A DNA stretch of 64,000 nt from JAJYQH01 sp036261615 (lineage in GTDB: Bacteria; Actinomycetota; Actinomycetes; Propionibacteriales; Propionibacteriaceae): the NCBI GenBank assembly GCA_036261615.1, contig DATAKK010000039.1, positions 22,343 through 86,342 on the forward strand. The letters are read 5' to 3'. Of the stretch, positions 23,290 through 31,094 are shown piece after piece. Position 1 is the first letter of the stretch; every line of letters begins with the position of its first letter. Under the pieces are notes generated by a model, which had not been told where the DNA came from, did no database searches, and saw only the letters and a program-made list of their open reading frames with translations. The position numbers were made by a program, and so were the translations under genes.

Positions 23290-24513
23290 ATGGCGACCAT
23301 GCAGTCCACCCGACCGTCCCAACAGGCTCCGCAGCGCCCCGCGCCCCGCCCTCGCCGGCGACGTTCTCGGCTGTGGGTCCGACTGTGGCACAAGCGCTGG
23401 TTCAAGGGGCTGGTGCTCGCGGTCGCCGCGTTCGCGATCTGGCTGATCTTCTCGGTGGGCTCCTACCTCACCGCGCCCGGTGGCGACAGCGTCGCCGCCC
23501 GCCTCGCCGAGTGGGGCCGCGACCACGGCCTGGCCCCGGTCATCGTGGCCCTCGAGCGACTGCAGTACGACGCCCACCCGCCGAAGGTCGGGGGGACGCC
23601 GCCACCCATCGCCGCGCCGAAGGTCGCCGGCGTCCACGGACCCTCGACGACCACGCACTCCGCCACGACCCACGCGCCGATCCAGATCGCCATGCGGCCG
23701 CGGATGAAGAGCATCGTTCAGCCGGCGCTGCCCCACGAGGGCGAGTGGAGCACGCTGGTGACGGTGAAGGGCCAGCCGGCGGTGCAGGCGGCCTACATGC
23801 GTCCCGACTCGACCCACACGTCCTACCTCGCGGGCGTGGCCTGGATGAGCCACTCGCTGCTGAAGTTCAACCTGCACCCGGGCACCGACCAGCCCGGCGG
23901 CAAGTGGTCCGTGCCGACCTGGATCCCGCCGGGCCAGCGCAAGGGCCTCGTCGCCACCTGGAACGGCGCGTTCAAGCTCGCCGACGCCCGGGGCGGCTTC
24001 TACCTGGACGGCCGGACGGCCGGCAAGCTGGTCGACGGGGCGGCGTCCGAGGTGTTCTACAAGGACGGGTCGATGAACATCGGCACCTGGAACCACGAGG
24101 TCAAGATGACCTCGACGGTGGTCGGCGTGCGACAGAACCTCGGGCTGCTCATCGACAACGGCAAGATCGCCGCCAACATCGACAGCAACACCGAGTTCAA
24201 CTGGGGCGCGACCCTCGGCGGCAAGTACTACATCTTCCGCTCGGGTGTCGGGATCACCAAGCAGGGCGACCTCGTCTACGTCTCGGGTGACGCACTGTCG
24301 GCCGGGTCGCTGGCCCTCCTCCTGCAGCGCGCAGGTGCCGTACGGGCGATGGAACTCGACATCAACCCGGCCTGGGTCTCGTACATGAGCTACGACGCGA
24401 GCCACAGCCCGTCCAACCCGAAGCCCGTGCCCCTGCTCAACGACTACCAGCGCCCGGCGGACCGCTACTACACGCCCACCTCGCGCGACTTCGTCTCCGT
24501 CTACACGCGCTGA
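23290..24513 (+). CDS. Membrane-anchored phosphodiester glycosidase (NAGPA) family protein
   Basis: A 407-residue protein with a basic cytosolic N-terminus (PAPRPRRRRSRLWVRLWHKRW), one membrane segment at about 47-66 (VLAVAAFAIWLIFSVGSYL), a linker rich in Thr, Pro and His, and an extracellular domain of about 250 residues. ATWNGAFKLADARGGFYLDG and AMELDINPAWVSYM fit the DUF2233/NAGPA fold, whose members remove GlcNAc-1-phosphodiester caps or act on exopolysaccharide. GAGGAG eight bases before the ATG is the ribosome binding site. Its stop overlaps the first base of the next ATG, so it is probably coupled to dprE1, suggesting a role in cell-surface glycan metabolism. Confidence 0.8.
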   Translation: MATMQSTRPSQQAPQRPAPRPRRRRSRLWVRLWHKRWFKGLVLAVAAFAIWLIFSVGSYLTAPGGDSVAARLAEWGRDHGLAPVIVALERLQYDAHPPKVGGTPPPIAAPKVAGVHGPSTTTHSATTHAPIQIAMRPRMKSIVQPALPHEGEWSTLVTVKGQPAVQAAYMRPDSTHTSYLAGVAWMSHSLLKFNLHPGTDQPGGKWSVPTWIPPGQRKGLVATWNGAFKLADARGGFYLDGRTAGKLVDGAASEVFYKDGSMNIGTWNHEVKMTSTVVGVRQNLGLLIDNGKIAANIDSNTEFNWGATLGGKYYIFRSGVGITKQGDLVYVSGDALSAGSLALLLQRAGAVRAMELDINPAWVSYMSYDASHSPSNPKPVPLLNDYQRPADRYYTPTSRDFVSVYTR

Positions 24514-25934
24514 TGGCCCGACCGCCCGCCGGCGTCCGCGCGGACGCCGCTACGCTGGCGGGCGTGCGTGAACAGGACTCGACTTCCTCCGACGGCGTCC
24601 GTGTCGCCCTCACCGGCTGGGGGCACACGTCGGCCTCGGTCTGCGACCTCGAACCGGTGAGCAGCGAGGCCGAGGTCTCCCGGCTCGTCCAGGGCGCCGG
24701 ACGCCGCGGCGTCCTGGCCCGCGGCCTCGGCCGCAGCTACGGCGACGCCGCCCAGAACGGCGGCGGCAGGGTGCTCGACATGACCGGACGGCGCGGGGTC
24801 CTCGGCTTCGACCCGGCCACCGGTGTGGTCGACGTCGAGGCCGGGGTGAGCATCGACCAGCTGATCCGCGAGTTCCTCCCCCGGGGCTGGTTCGTGCCGG
24901 TCACCCCCGGAACCCGCCAGGTGACGGTGGGCGGCGCCATCGCCGCCGACGTCCACGGCAAGAACCACCACACGCACGGCAGCTTCGGCGCCCACGTCGA
25001 GGACCTCACCCTGGTGACCGCCGACGGGCAGCCCCGCCGGCTGACCCCGGCCGACGCCCTGTTCTGGGCGACGGTCGGCGGCATGGGGCTGACCGGCGTC
25101 ATCGTGCGCGCCAGCGTCCGGATGACCCCTGTGGAGACGTCGACGGTGCTCGTCGAGACGTGGCGCTGCCCCGACCTCGACTCGGTCATGGCGGCGATGG
25201 CCGACGACGACAAGTACGACTACTCGGTCGCCTGGATCGACTCCCTCGCCAAGGGCGCCCACCTCGGCCGGTCGGTGCTCACCCGGGGCCGCTTCGCCAC
25301 CCGCGCCGAACTCCCCGCGCGGCAGCGCACCGAGCCGCTGGCGTTCAACGCTCGCACCCTCGTCACCGCGCCTCCCGGCGTCCCCAGCGGCCTGCTCAAC
25401 CAGTGGACCGTCGCCGCCTTCAACGAGGTCTGGTACCGCAAGGCGCCCCGCCACCGCGAGGACGAGCCGCAGTCGGTCAACACGTTCTTCCACCCCCTCG
25501 ACGGCGTCGCCGACTGGAACCGCATCTACGGACGCCGCGGGCTGCTGCAGTACCAGGTGCTGGTGCCGCTGGAGGCGTCCGACACGATCCGCGAGATCGC
25601 CGAGGCGTTCAGCAGCCACGGCCTCGCCTCGTTCCTCTCGGTGCTCAAGAAGATGGGCCCCGGCAACCCCGGCATGCTGTCGTTCCCGCGCCCGGGCTGG
25701 ACGCTGGCCATGGACGTGCCGGCCGGCGACCCCGAGGTCGGGCAGCTGCTCGACCGGCTCGACGAGTCGGTCGTCGCCGTCGGCGGCCGGTCGTACTTCG
25801 CCAAGGACGCCCGCATGCGCCCGGCGACCGCGCACGCGATGTACCCGCGGCTCGCCGAGTGGAACGACATCCGGCAGGACGTCGACCCCGACGGACTGTT
25901 CATCTCCGACCTGGCCAGGAGGCTGCAGCTGTGA
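24513..25934 (+). CDS. dprE1: Decaprenylphosphoryl-beta-D-ribose 2-oxidase
   Basis: A 473-residue VAO-type flavoprotein; with DprE2 it epimerises decaprenyl-phosphoryl-ribose to the arabinose form, the donor for cell-wall arabinan. FAD-binding LARGLGRSYGDAAQNGGG lies near 70-87 and ADVHGKNHHTHGSFG near 150. The C-terminal FAKDARMRP keeps the active-site lysine (Lys431, equivalent to Lys418 of M. tuberculosis). At the position of Cys387, the benzothiazinone target in GWNVCVDFP, this protein has Ala399 (GWTLAMDVP). The ATG at 24513 overlaps the previous stop. A TACGCT box seven bases before an in-frame GTG (codon 18) offers an alternative leaderless start. Confidence 0.92.
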   Translation: MARPPAGVRADAATLAGVREQDSTSSDGVRVALTGWGHTSASVCDLEPVSSEAEVSRLVQGAGRRGVLARGLGRSYGDAAQNGGGRVLDMTGRRGVLGFDPATGVVDVEAGVSIDQLIREFLPRGWFVPVTPGTRQVTVGGAIAADVHGKNHHTHGSFGAHVEDLTLVTADGQPRRLTPADALFWATVGGMGLTGVIVRASVRMTPVETSTVLVETWRCPDLDSVMAAMADDDKYDYSVAWIDSLAKGAHLGRSVLTRGRFATRAELPARQRTEPLAFNARTLVTAPPGVPSGLLNQWTVAAFNEVWYRKAPRHREDEPQSVNTFFHPLDGVADWNRIYGRRGLLQYQVLVPLEASDTIREIAEAFSSHGLASFLSVLKKMGPGNPGMLSFPRPGWTLAMDVPAGDPEVGQLLDRLDESVVAVGGRSYFAKDARMRPATAHAMYPRLAEWNDIRQDVDPDGLFISDLARRLQL

Positions 25935-26692
25935 AGGACGCCGTCCAGAACCCGCAACGCGTCGTGCTCGTCGGCGGCTCCTCGGCCATCGGCGTCGCCA
26001 CCGTGCAGCGCTGGCTGCAGAACCGCCCGGGGCTGCAGGTGGTGCTCGCCGCCCGCCCGACGCCCCGGCGCGAGGCGGCGGCAGCCGAGCTGCGGTCCGC
26101 GGGGGCCGAGGTGGAGGAGGTCGACCTCGACCTCGCCGACCCGGACGCCGCCCGCGTGCAGCTCGATGCCGCCTTCGGCGGCGACACCGACATCGACGTC
26201 GTTCTCGTGACCGCCGGCGTCCTCGGCGACCAGGAGGCGTCGTGGCAGGACGTCGACGCCGCGCTGGCCCTCGGACAGGTCAACTACACCGGCGCCGTAC
26301 TCGCCGGGGTGCTGGCCGCCCAGCGGCTGCGCAGCCAGGGACACGGGGCGCTCGTCCTGCTGTCCAGCGTGGCCGGTGAGCGGGTGCGGCGGTCCAACTT
26401 CGCCTACGGGGCCAGCAAGGCCGGCGCGGACGCCTTCTACCTCGGCCTCGCCGAAGCGGTGCGGGCCGACGGCGTCCAGGTGCTGGTGGTGCGGCCCGGC
26501 TTCGTCCGCTCGCCGATGACCGAGGGCCTCAAGGACGCCCCGCTGGCGCAGCGGCCCGAGGAGGTGGCCGAGACCATCCTCGGCGGGCTGGCGCGCGGGC
26601 AGCGGATCGTGTGGAGTCCCCCGGCGATGCGCTGGGTGATGTCCGGCCTGCGGCACCTGCCGCACGCCGTGTTCCGCCGGCTGCCCATCTGA
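25931..26692 (+). CDS. dprE2: Decaprenylphosphoryl-2-keto-beta-D-erythro-pentose reductase
   Basis: A 253-residue short-chain dehydrogenase, the NADH-dependent second half of the DprE1-DprE2 epimerase. VLVGGSSAIGVATVQRW at the N-terminus is the Rossmann loop, and the catalytic set is Ser in LLSSVAGERVRRSNF and the YGASK motif (Tyr-x-x-x-Lys). VRPGFVRSPMT and the C-terminal WSPPAMRWVMSGLRHLP are typical of DprE2. Its GTG start overlaps the dprE1 stop (GTGA), indicating translational coupling. It converges on ubiA across a 25-base gap containing GGCGTCC. Confidence 0.92.
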   Translation: MKDAVQNPQRVVLVGGSSAIGVATVQRWLQNRPGLQVVLAARPTPRREAAAAELRSAGAEVEEVDLDLADPDAARVQLDAAFGGDTDIDVVLVTAGVLGDQEASWQDVDAALALGQVNYTGAVLAGVLAAQRLRSQGHGALVLLSSVAGERVRRSNFAYGASKAGADAFYLGLAEAVRADGVQVLVVRPGFVRSPMTEGLKDAPLAQRPEEVAETILGGLARGQRIVWSPPAMRWVMSGLRHLPHAVFRRLPI

Positions 26693-26717
26693 GGCCGCGC
26701 CGGGCGGCGTCCGGGGC

Positions 26718-27671
26718 TCAGAGGTAGACGGCCCCGAGCAGCAGGGCCAGCCAGCAGGCCGCGAGCACGAGCAGCAGCCGGTCGGAGAGCACGATGTCTT
26801 CGGGCTCTCCGGCGTTGCCCTTGTCGATGATCAGGGCGTAACGCATGAGCACCAGCAGGAACGGCAGCACCGAGATCTCGCTCCACAGGCTTTCGCCGGT
26901 GGCGGCGCCCACCTCGAACGCCCACAGCGAGTAGGTGACGAGCAGCGCGGCCGCGGCCATCGTCCAGACAAAGCGCAGGTAGCTCACGGTGTAGTGGCGC
27001 AGCACCTGGCGACCGGTGGTGAGGCCGGCCTGCACGAGTTCCAGTTCGGCGTAGCGCTTGCCGGCGATGACGAACAGGGCGCCGAGCCCGGTGGTGAGCA
27101 CGAACCAGGTGGACGCCCGGACGTCGGCGGCGACGCCGCCCGCCAGCGCCCTCAGGAGGAAGCCGATGACGACGAAGGCCAGGTCGAGGATCGCCTCGTG
27201 CTTGAGCCGGATGCTGTAGGCCATCGAGCTGACCAGGTAGATCGCCGTGAGCGTGACCAGCTGCCAGTTGCCGGCGGCGGCCACGGCGAGCGAGAGCAGC
27301 GCGACCACCGGCGCGGCCGTGCGGGCCACCCCGACTGGGAGCGCGCCGCTGGCCAGCGGACGCCGGCGCTTCCGGGGATGCGCCCGGTCGGCTTCGACGT
27401 CGAGCAGGTCGTTGACGAGGTAGACCGCCGACGAGGCGAGGACGAACGCGACGAACGCGACGAACACCCGCCACAGCACCTCCGGCCGGCCGATGACGCC
27501 CGCGGCGATGGGCGCGGCCACTACGAGCAGGTTCTTGACCCACTGCTTGGGGCGCATGGTGACGACGAGGGCGCGGGCGACGGACCACACTGACCCCGCC
27601 CGGGCGGCGTCCCGTGTCGAGACGGGGGCCGGGGCGGATGACGTGTCGCTGTGCGCGGGCGGGAACCTCAC
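26718..27671 (-). CDS. ubiA: Decaprenyl-phosphate phosphoribosyltransferase (UbiA family)
   Basis: A 317-residue intramembrane prenyl-phosphate transferase, very probably DPPR synthase, which attaches 5-phosphoribose from PRPP to decaprenyl phosphate. RPKQWVKNLLVVAAPIAAG and the metal-binding NDLLDVEADRAHPRKRRRPL (NDxxDxxxD, about 87-106) are characteristic of this branch, and the second motif region is GKRYAELELVQ. About nine membrane segments are visible. It starts with GTG at 27671, six bases after a TACGGT box. Together with dprE1-dprE2 next door it covers most of decaprenyl-phosphoryl-arabinose synthesis; the phosphatase step is not in the window. The N-terminal 30 residues are a disordered extension. 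Confidence 0.9.
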   Translation of the reverse strand: MRFPPAHSDTSSAPAPVSTRDAARAGSVWSVARALVVTMRPKQWVKNLLVVAAPIAAGVIGRPEVLWRVFVAFVAFVLASSAVYLVNDLLDVEADRAHPRKRRRPLASGALPVGVARTAAPVVALLSLAVAAAGNWQLVTLTAIYLVSSMAYSIRLKHEAILDLAFVVIGFLLRALAGGVAADVRASTWFVLTTGLGALFVIAGKRYAELELVQAGLTTGRQVLRHYTVSYLRFVWTMAAAALLVTYSLWAFEVGAATGESLWSEISVLPFLLVLMRYALIIDKGNAGEPEDIVLSDRLLLVLAACWLALLLGAVYL

Positions 27672-27775
27672 CGCGTCACCGTATCAACCGGACGTTGAAC
27701 CAGGGTTGAGGCGGCCCGCGTCCGGAAGAGCGCGGAGGGGACTCCTGAGCGCCTCGACCCTCCCGTGGCGGCCGG

Positions 27776-28159
27776 TTAGGGGCCTCCCGAGAGGCCGTAG
27801 GCCGTGTAGCTGTCCTGGCCGGCCCTGAGGTAGACACTCATGGCGCACGGGACGCCGAGCTTCGCCCGCTCCGCCTGCGGTGTGACCGCCGCCAGCAACC
27901 GTCCGCCCACGACCGGTGGGGCGCTGCCGATGCCGACGAGCGGGTAGGGACGATCGCCGGGCAAGGCCGTGCGGAGCTCACGCGTCCGGACGTCCGCGAG
28001 CGTCAGGCCGGAGGCACCGGCGAGGTAGGTGCGCCCGCAGTAGGGGATGCGCGTCGGCGTCCGCCACCAGCTGCCGTACGCGGCGCGGTAGGCGAGACTG
28101 CTCCCGACGACCAGGACACCCAGGAGGCAGGTGACGACCAGGGCCGTGCGCCGCAGCAT
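27776..28159 (-). CDS. Hypothetical secreted or membrane-anchored protein
   Basis: A 127-residue protein of unknown function. An N-terminal hydrophobic segment (ALVVTCLLGVLVVGSSLAY, about 6-24) after MLRR looks like an uncleaved signal anchor. The rest is a small extracellular domain with two cysteines (PYCGRTY and GVPCAMSVY) that could form a disulfide. A TAGCGT box six bases before the ATG supports it as a real leaderless gene. I recognise no family. Confidence 0.6.
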   Translation of the reverse strand: MLRRTALVVTCLLGVLVVGSSLAYRAAYGSWWRTPTRIPYCGRTYLAGASGLTLADVRTRELRTALPGDRPYPLVGIGSAPPVVGGRLLAAVTPQAERAKLGVPCAMSVYLRAGQDSYTAYGLSGGP

Positions 28160-28240
28160 GGCTGAACGCTAGCCCGGCGTGGGCCCGCGCACGACCCATC
28201 GCACTCGTCGCGCGGCTCGCGCCGGCTGACCATCGCACGA

Positions 28241-28828
28241 TCAGGACGCCAAGGCGAGGACCGCGATCACGAGGAACCAGGCCATGAAGCCGAGGTAGAT
28301 GAGCCGTTCCGCGAGGCCGAACGCCCGCCGAATCGGGACGACGCGGCGACACAGCACGATCCCGACGGCCCCGATCGCCATCACGGTCCCGGCCGTCAGA
28401 GTCGCGGTGGAGGCGCCCGGTCCATCGGCGGGTCCCATCGCGCCTGCGGCGACGAAGGATGCTGCGGTCACGGCCGCGAAGGCGACCGTGGCGAGCAGGT
28501 TGTGCAGCCGTCCCCTTCTGGTCGGCTCCGCTGCGGGGTCGTCCATGGGGAAGGCCGGGATCACGGCCCGGGCAGCGGCGAACACCCACAGGAGCTCGGC
28601 GGCCGGAATGCCGCCGGGAAGGCCTCCCAGGATCAGCGCTGCGGCCGCCCCTGCCACGGCAGCGGAGAAGGCGGACATCGCGTAACCGGCACGGAATCGG
28701 GTGAGGGCGTACTGGCTCACCGGGTCGGCCATCGGCGAGAGTCCGGTCGGGAGCACATGGAGGGCCACCAGCGAACCGAACTGTCCCACCGTCGCGAGAA
28801 GGAGGACGATCCCGAGCACTGCGGTCAC
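28241..28828 (-). CDS. DUF998-like membrane protein
   Basis: A 195-residue protein with about six membrane segments. VTAVLGIVLLLATVGQFGSLVALHVL begins it, SPMADPVSQYALTRFRAGY in the first loop matches the DUF998 pattern of small six-helix proteins, and PAFPMDDP follows. The function is unknown. The GTG at 28828 is taken as the start; no ribosome binding site is clear, but the gene begins 14 bases after the ychF stop and may be translated from the same transcript. Confidence 0.65.
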   Translation of the reverse strand: MTAVLGIVLLLATVGQFGSLVALHVLPTGLSPMADPVSQYALTRFRAGYAMSAFSAAVAGAAAALILGGLPGGIPAAELLWVFAAARAVIPAFPMDDPAAEPTRRGRLHNLLATVAFAAVTAASFVAAGAMGPADGPGASTATLTAGTVMAIGAVGIVLCRRVVPIRRAFGLAERLIYLGFMAWFLVIAVLALAS

Positions 28829-28842
28829 GGTGAGGAGACGAC

Positions 28843-29916
28843 TCAGACGTTGAAGCGGAACTCGACGACGTCGCCGTCCTGCATGACGTAGTCCTTGCCC
28901 TCGAGCCGGACCTTGCCCGCGGCCCGGGCGGCCGCCATCGAGCCGGCGTCCATGAGGTCGTCGTAGCCGACGATCTCGGCCTTGATGAACCCCTTCTGGA
29001 AGTCGGTGTGGATGACGCCCGCGGCCTGGGGCGCGGTCCACCCCTGGTGGATGGTCCACGCGCGCGACTCCTTGGGGCCGGCGGTGAGGTAGGTCTGCAG
29101 GCCCAGCGTGTCGAAGCCGACCCGGGCGAGGACGTCGAGGCCCGGCTCGTCGATGCCCATGTCCGCCAGGAACTCCGCGGCGTCCTCGGGCTCCATCTCG
29201 GCGAGCTCGGACTCGATCTTGGCGTCGAGGAAGATTGCCTCCGCCGGGGCGACCAACTCGCGCATCCGGGTCTTGAGCGCCTCGTCGGCCAGTTCGTCGG
29301 AGTCCATGTTGAAGACGTACAGGAAAGGCTTGGCGGTGAGGAGGAACAGGTCGCGCAACGGTTCGGCGTCCAGGCCCGCGGCGAACACACCCTTGCCGGC
29401 CGACAGCGTCTCGTAGGCCTGCTTGTAGGCCTCGAAGCGGGGCACGGCGTCCTTGCGGATGCGCGACTCCTTCTCGACGCGCGGCAGCGCCTTCTCGAGG
29501 GTCTGCAGGTCGGCGAGGATCAGCTCGGTGTCGATGGTCTCGAGGTCGGACGCCGGGTTCACTCCCCCCTCGACGTGGGTGACGTCGGGGTCGCGGAACA
29601 CCCGGGTGACCTGGCAGATCGCGTCGGCCTCGCGGATGTTGGCGAGGAACGCGTTGCCCATGCCCTCACCCGTGCTGGCTCCCTTGACGATGCCCGCGAT
29701 GTCGACGAAGCTCACCGTCGCCGGGACGATCTGGGCGGAGTGGAAGAGCTCGGCCAGCTTCCCGAGCCGTGCGTCCGGCACGCCGACGACCCCGACGTTC
29801 GGCTCGATCGTGGCGAACGGGTAGTTGGCCGCGAGCACGTTGTTGCGGGTCAGGGCGTTGAACAGGGTGGACTTGCCGGCGTTGGGCAGGCCGACGATAC
29901 CGATGGTGAGAGCCAC
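28843..29916 (-). CDS. ychF: Redox-regulated ATPase YchF (OLA1 family)
   Basis: A 357-residue TRAFAC P-loop protein. GLPNAGKSTLFN at 8-19 is the nucleotide loop, and DIAGIVKGASTGEGMGNAFL is the switch region. FNMDSDE replaces the NKxD motif, which explains why the family prefers ATP to GTP. A coiled coil and a C-terminal TGS domain (ending in YVMQDGDVVEFRFNV) follow. YchF binds ribosomes and catalase and acts in oxidative-stress and translation control. The GTG at 29916 lies eight bases after a TAGGGT box; homology begins exactly there. A palindromic 47-bp repeat lies 78 bases upstream. Confidence 0.95.
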   Translation of the reverse strand: MALTIGIVGLPNAGKSTLFNALTRNNVLAANYPFATIEPNVGVVGVPDARLGKLAELFHSAQIVPATVSFVDIAGIVKGASTGEGMGNAFLANIREADAICQVTRVFRDPDVTHVEGGVNPASDLETIDTELILADLQTLEKALPRVEKESRIRKDAVPRFEAYKQAYETLSAGKGVFAAGLDAEPLRDLFLLTAKPFLYVFNMDSDELADEALKTRMRELVAPAEAIFLDAKIESELAEMEPEDAAEFLADMGIDEPGLDVLARVGFDTLGLQTYLTAGPKESRAWTIHQGWTAPQAAGVIHTDFQKGFIKAEIVGYDDLMDAGSMAAARAAGKVRLEGKDYVMQDGDVVEFRFNV

Positions 29917-29993
29917 GGGCGCCAACCCTACCGGCTCGACCCTGAGCCCCCGCATTCGGCGCGGGGCGGGCCGGGGCGGTCGGGCGCGAACGT

Positions 29994-30040
29994 TTCGACG
30001 TTCGCCACCGTAGTCGGTGGTCAACGTCGAACTGATCGGG
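29994..30040. repeat. 47-bp palindromic repeat flanking the AbiEi/DUF559 gene, left copy
   Basis: A 38-bp stem (29994-30031): TTCGACGTT, CG, CCACCG, TAGT, CGGTGG, TC, AACGTCGAA, i.e. 9 + 6 perfect pairs with one 2-base internal mismatch and a TAGT loop. It is followed by CTGATCGGG. The whole 47 bases recur without change at 31039-31085, on the other side of one gene. Confidence 0.95.
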
Positions 30041-30050
30041 GCGGAGGAGG

Positions 30051-30059
30051 TTATCCACA
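30051..30059 (+). promoter_or_regulatory. DnaA-box-like sequence
   Basis: TTATCCACA equals the consensus DnaA box. It stands alone, ten bases after the left palindromic repeat and about 40 bases before the AbiEi/DUF559-type start codon. A single box does not make an origin; it may be chance or a regulatory site. Confidence 0.3.
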
Positions 30060-30100
30060 GGCCCCATGCGGCGCGCGCTCCGCTCTGTCACGGTTGGCGG

Positions 30101-31036
30101 GTGCAGCACCGTCACGCCGTTCCGCCCGTCCTCGTCGCCCTGGCCGCTCATCAGAGCGGGGTCGTCAGCCGGGAGCAGTGCGTCGACGCCGGGATGTCGA
30201 GGCGGGTGCTCGACCGCCTCCTCCGCGACCGACGGTGGACCGCTCTCGCTCGGGGCGTGTACCTCGTGCACGACCAGGCCGCCGGCTTCGAGGCGAGGTG
30301 CTGGGGCGGCGTGCTCGCCGGGGGCCCGCGGGCCGTCGTGGGGTTCGAGGCGGCCGCCCGCCTGCACGGGCTGGACGTGGCCGAACCGGACGTCGTCGAC
30401 GTGTTCGTCCCCCACCCGCTCCGCACCCCTCTGGCCGGGCCGTGGAGGTTCATCGCCTCCGAGCGCCGCGGACGAGGCGAACCTCCGAGAACGCTCCTCG
30501 ACGAGACGGTTCTCGACATCGCGAGCCGGATGGAGAACGAGGGAGACGTCCTCTCGCTGCTGGCCGACGTCGTCTCCGGACGCCGCACCACCCCGGCCCG
30601 TCTCCTGGCGGCCCTCGATGAGCGTCCCCGCGTCCGCCACCGCCGCCTCGTCCGGCAGGTTCTCGGAGATGTGCGGGACGGCGTCCACAGCGTCCTCGAG
30701 CGGGCGTACCGGCGTGACGTCGAGCTCGCCCACGGCCTTCCCGACGGACGCCGGCAGGTGCGGCTGGCGGGACGCTCCGACGTCCTCTACGAGGAGTTCG
30801 GCGTCGTCGTCGAGCTCGACGGCCGGCTCGGGCATGTCGGGGCGGGCGCGTTCCGAGACCTCGACCGGGACAACCGCAACATGCTGAGCAATCTGCTGAC
30901 CCTCCGCTTCGGGCACCACGACGTCACCACCCGACCCTGCGACGCGGCCGACCAGGTGGGCCGAGCGCTCTCGGCGCGGGGTTGGGACGGTTCGCTGCAC
31001 GCCTGCCGACGCTGTCGCCACGCCAGGGCGAGTTAG
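30101..31036 (+). CDS. AbiEi-type winged-helix / DUF559 nuclease-like protein
   Basis: A 311-residue protein of a very common but uncharacterised actinobacterial type. Residues about 10-60 (HQSGVVSREQCVDAGMSRRV then RRWTALARGVYLVHD) form the winged helix of AbiEi-like antitoxins. After a middle region with GGPRAVVGFEAAARLHGLD, the C-terminal part (DVLYEEFGVVVELDG, then FRDLDRDNRN) resembles the DUF559 PD-(D/E)XK or Vsr-like nuclease fold, with Asp, Glu and Asp in the expected places. The GTG at 30101 is the first start after the left repeat; the stop touches the right repeat. No AbiEii toxin gene is present. Perfect flanking palindromes suggest that the gene and its repeats moved as one unit. 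The function is unknown. Confidence 0.75.
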   Translation: MQHRHAVPPVLVALAAHQSGVVSREQCVDAGMSRRVLDRLLRDRRWTALARGVYLVHDQAAGFEARCWGGVLAGGPRAVVGFEAAARLHGLDVAEPDVVDVFVPHPLRTPLAGPWRFIASERRGRGEPPRTLLDETVLDIASRMENEGDVLSLLADVVSGRRTTPARLLAALDERPRVRHRRLVRQVLGDVRDGVHSVLERAYRRDVELAHGLPDGRRQVRLAGRSDVLYEEFGVVVELDGRLGHVGAGAFRDLDRDNRNMLSNLLTLRFGHHDVTTRPCDAADQVGRALSARGWDGSLHACRRCRHARAS

Positions 31037-31038
31037 CG

Positions 31039-31085
31039 TTCGACGTTCGCCACCGTAGTCGGTGGTCAACGTCGAACTGATCGGG
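31039..31085. repeat. 47-bp palindromic repeat flanking the AbiEi/DUF559 gene, right copy
   Basis: Identical to the left copy over 47 bases, in the same orientation, 1,045 bases away. It begins two bases after the nuclease-like gene's stop and ends nine bases before the stop of the convergent aminopeptidase gene, so its hairpin can also terminate both transcripts. Confidence 0.95.
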
Positions 31086-31094
31086 CGGGACGGG

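Noticed and set aside
30051..30059. Replication origin suggested by TTATCCACA
   Set aside because: There is a single DnaA box, with no dnaA or dnaN, no AT-rich region and no box cluster.
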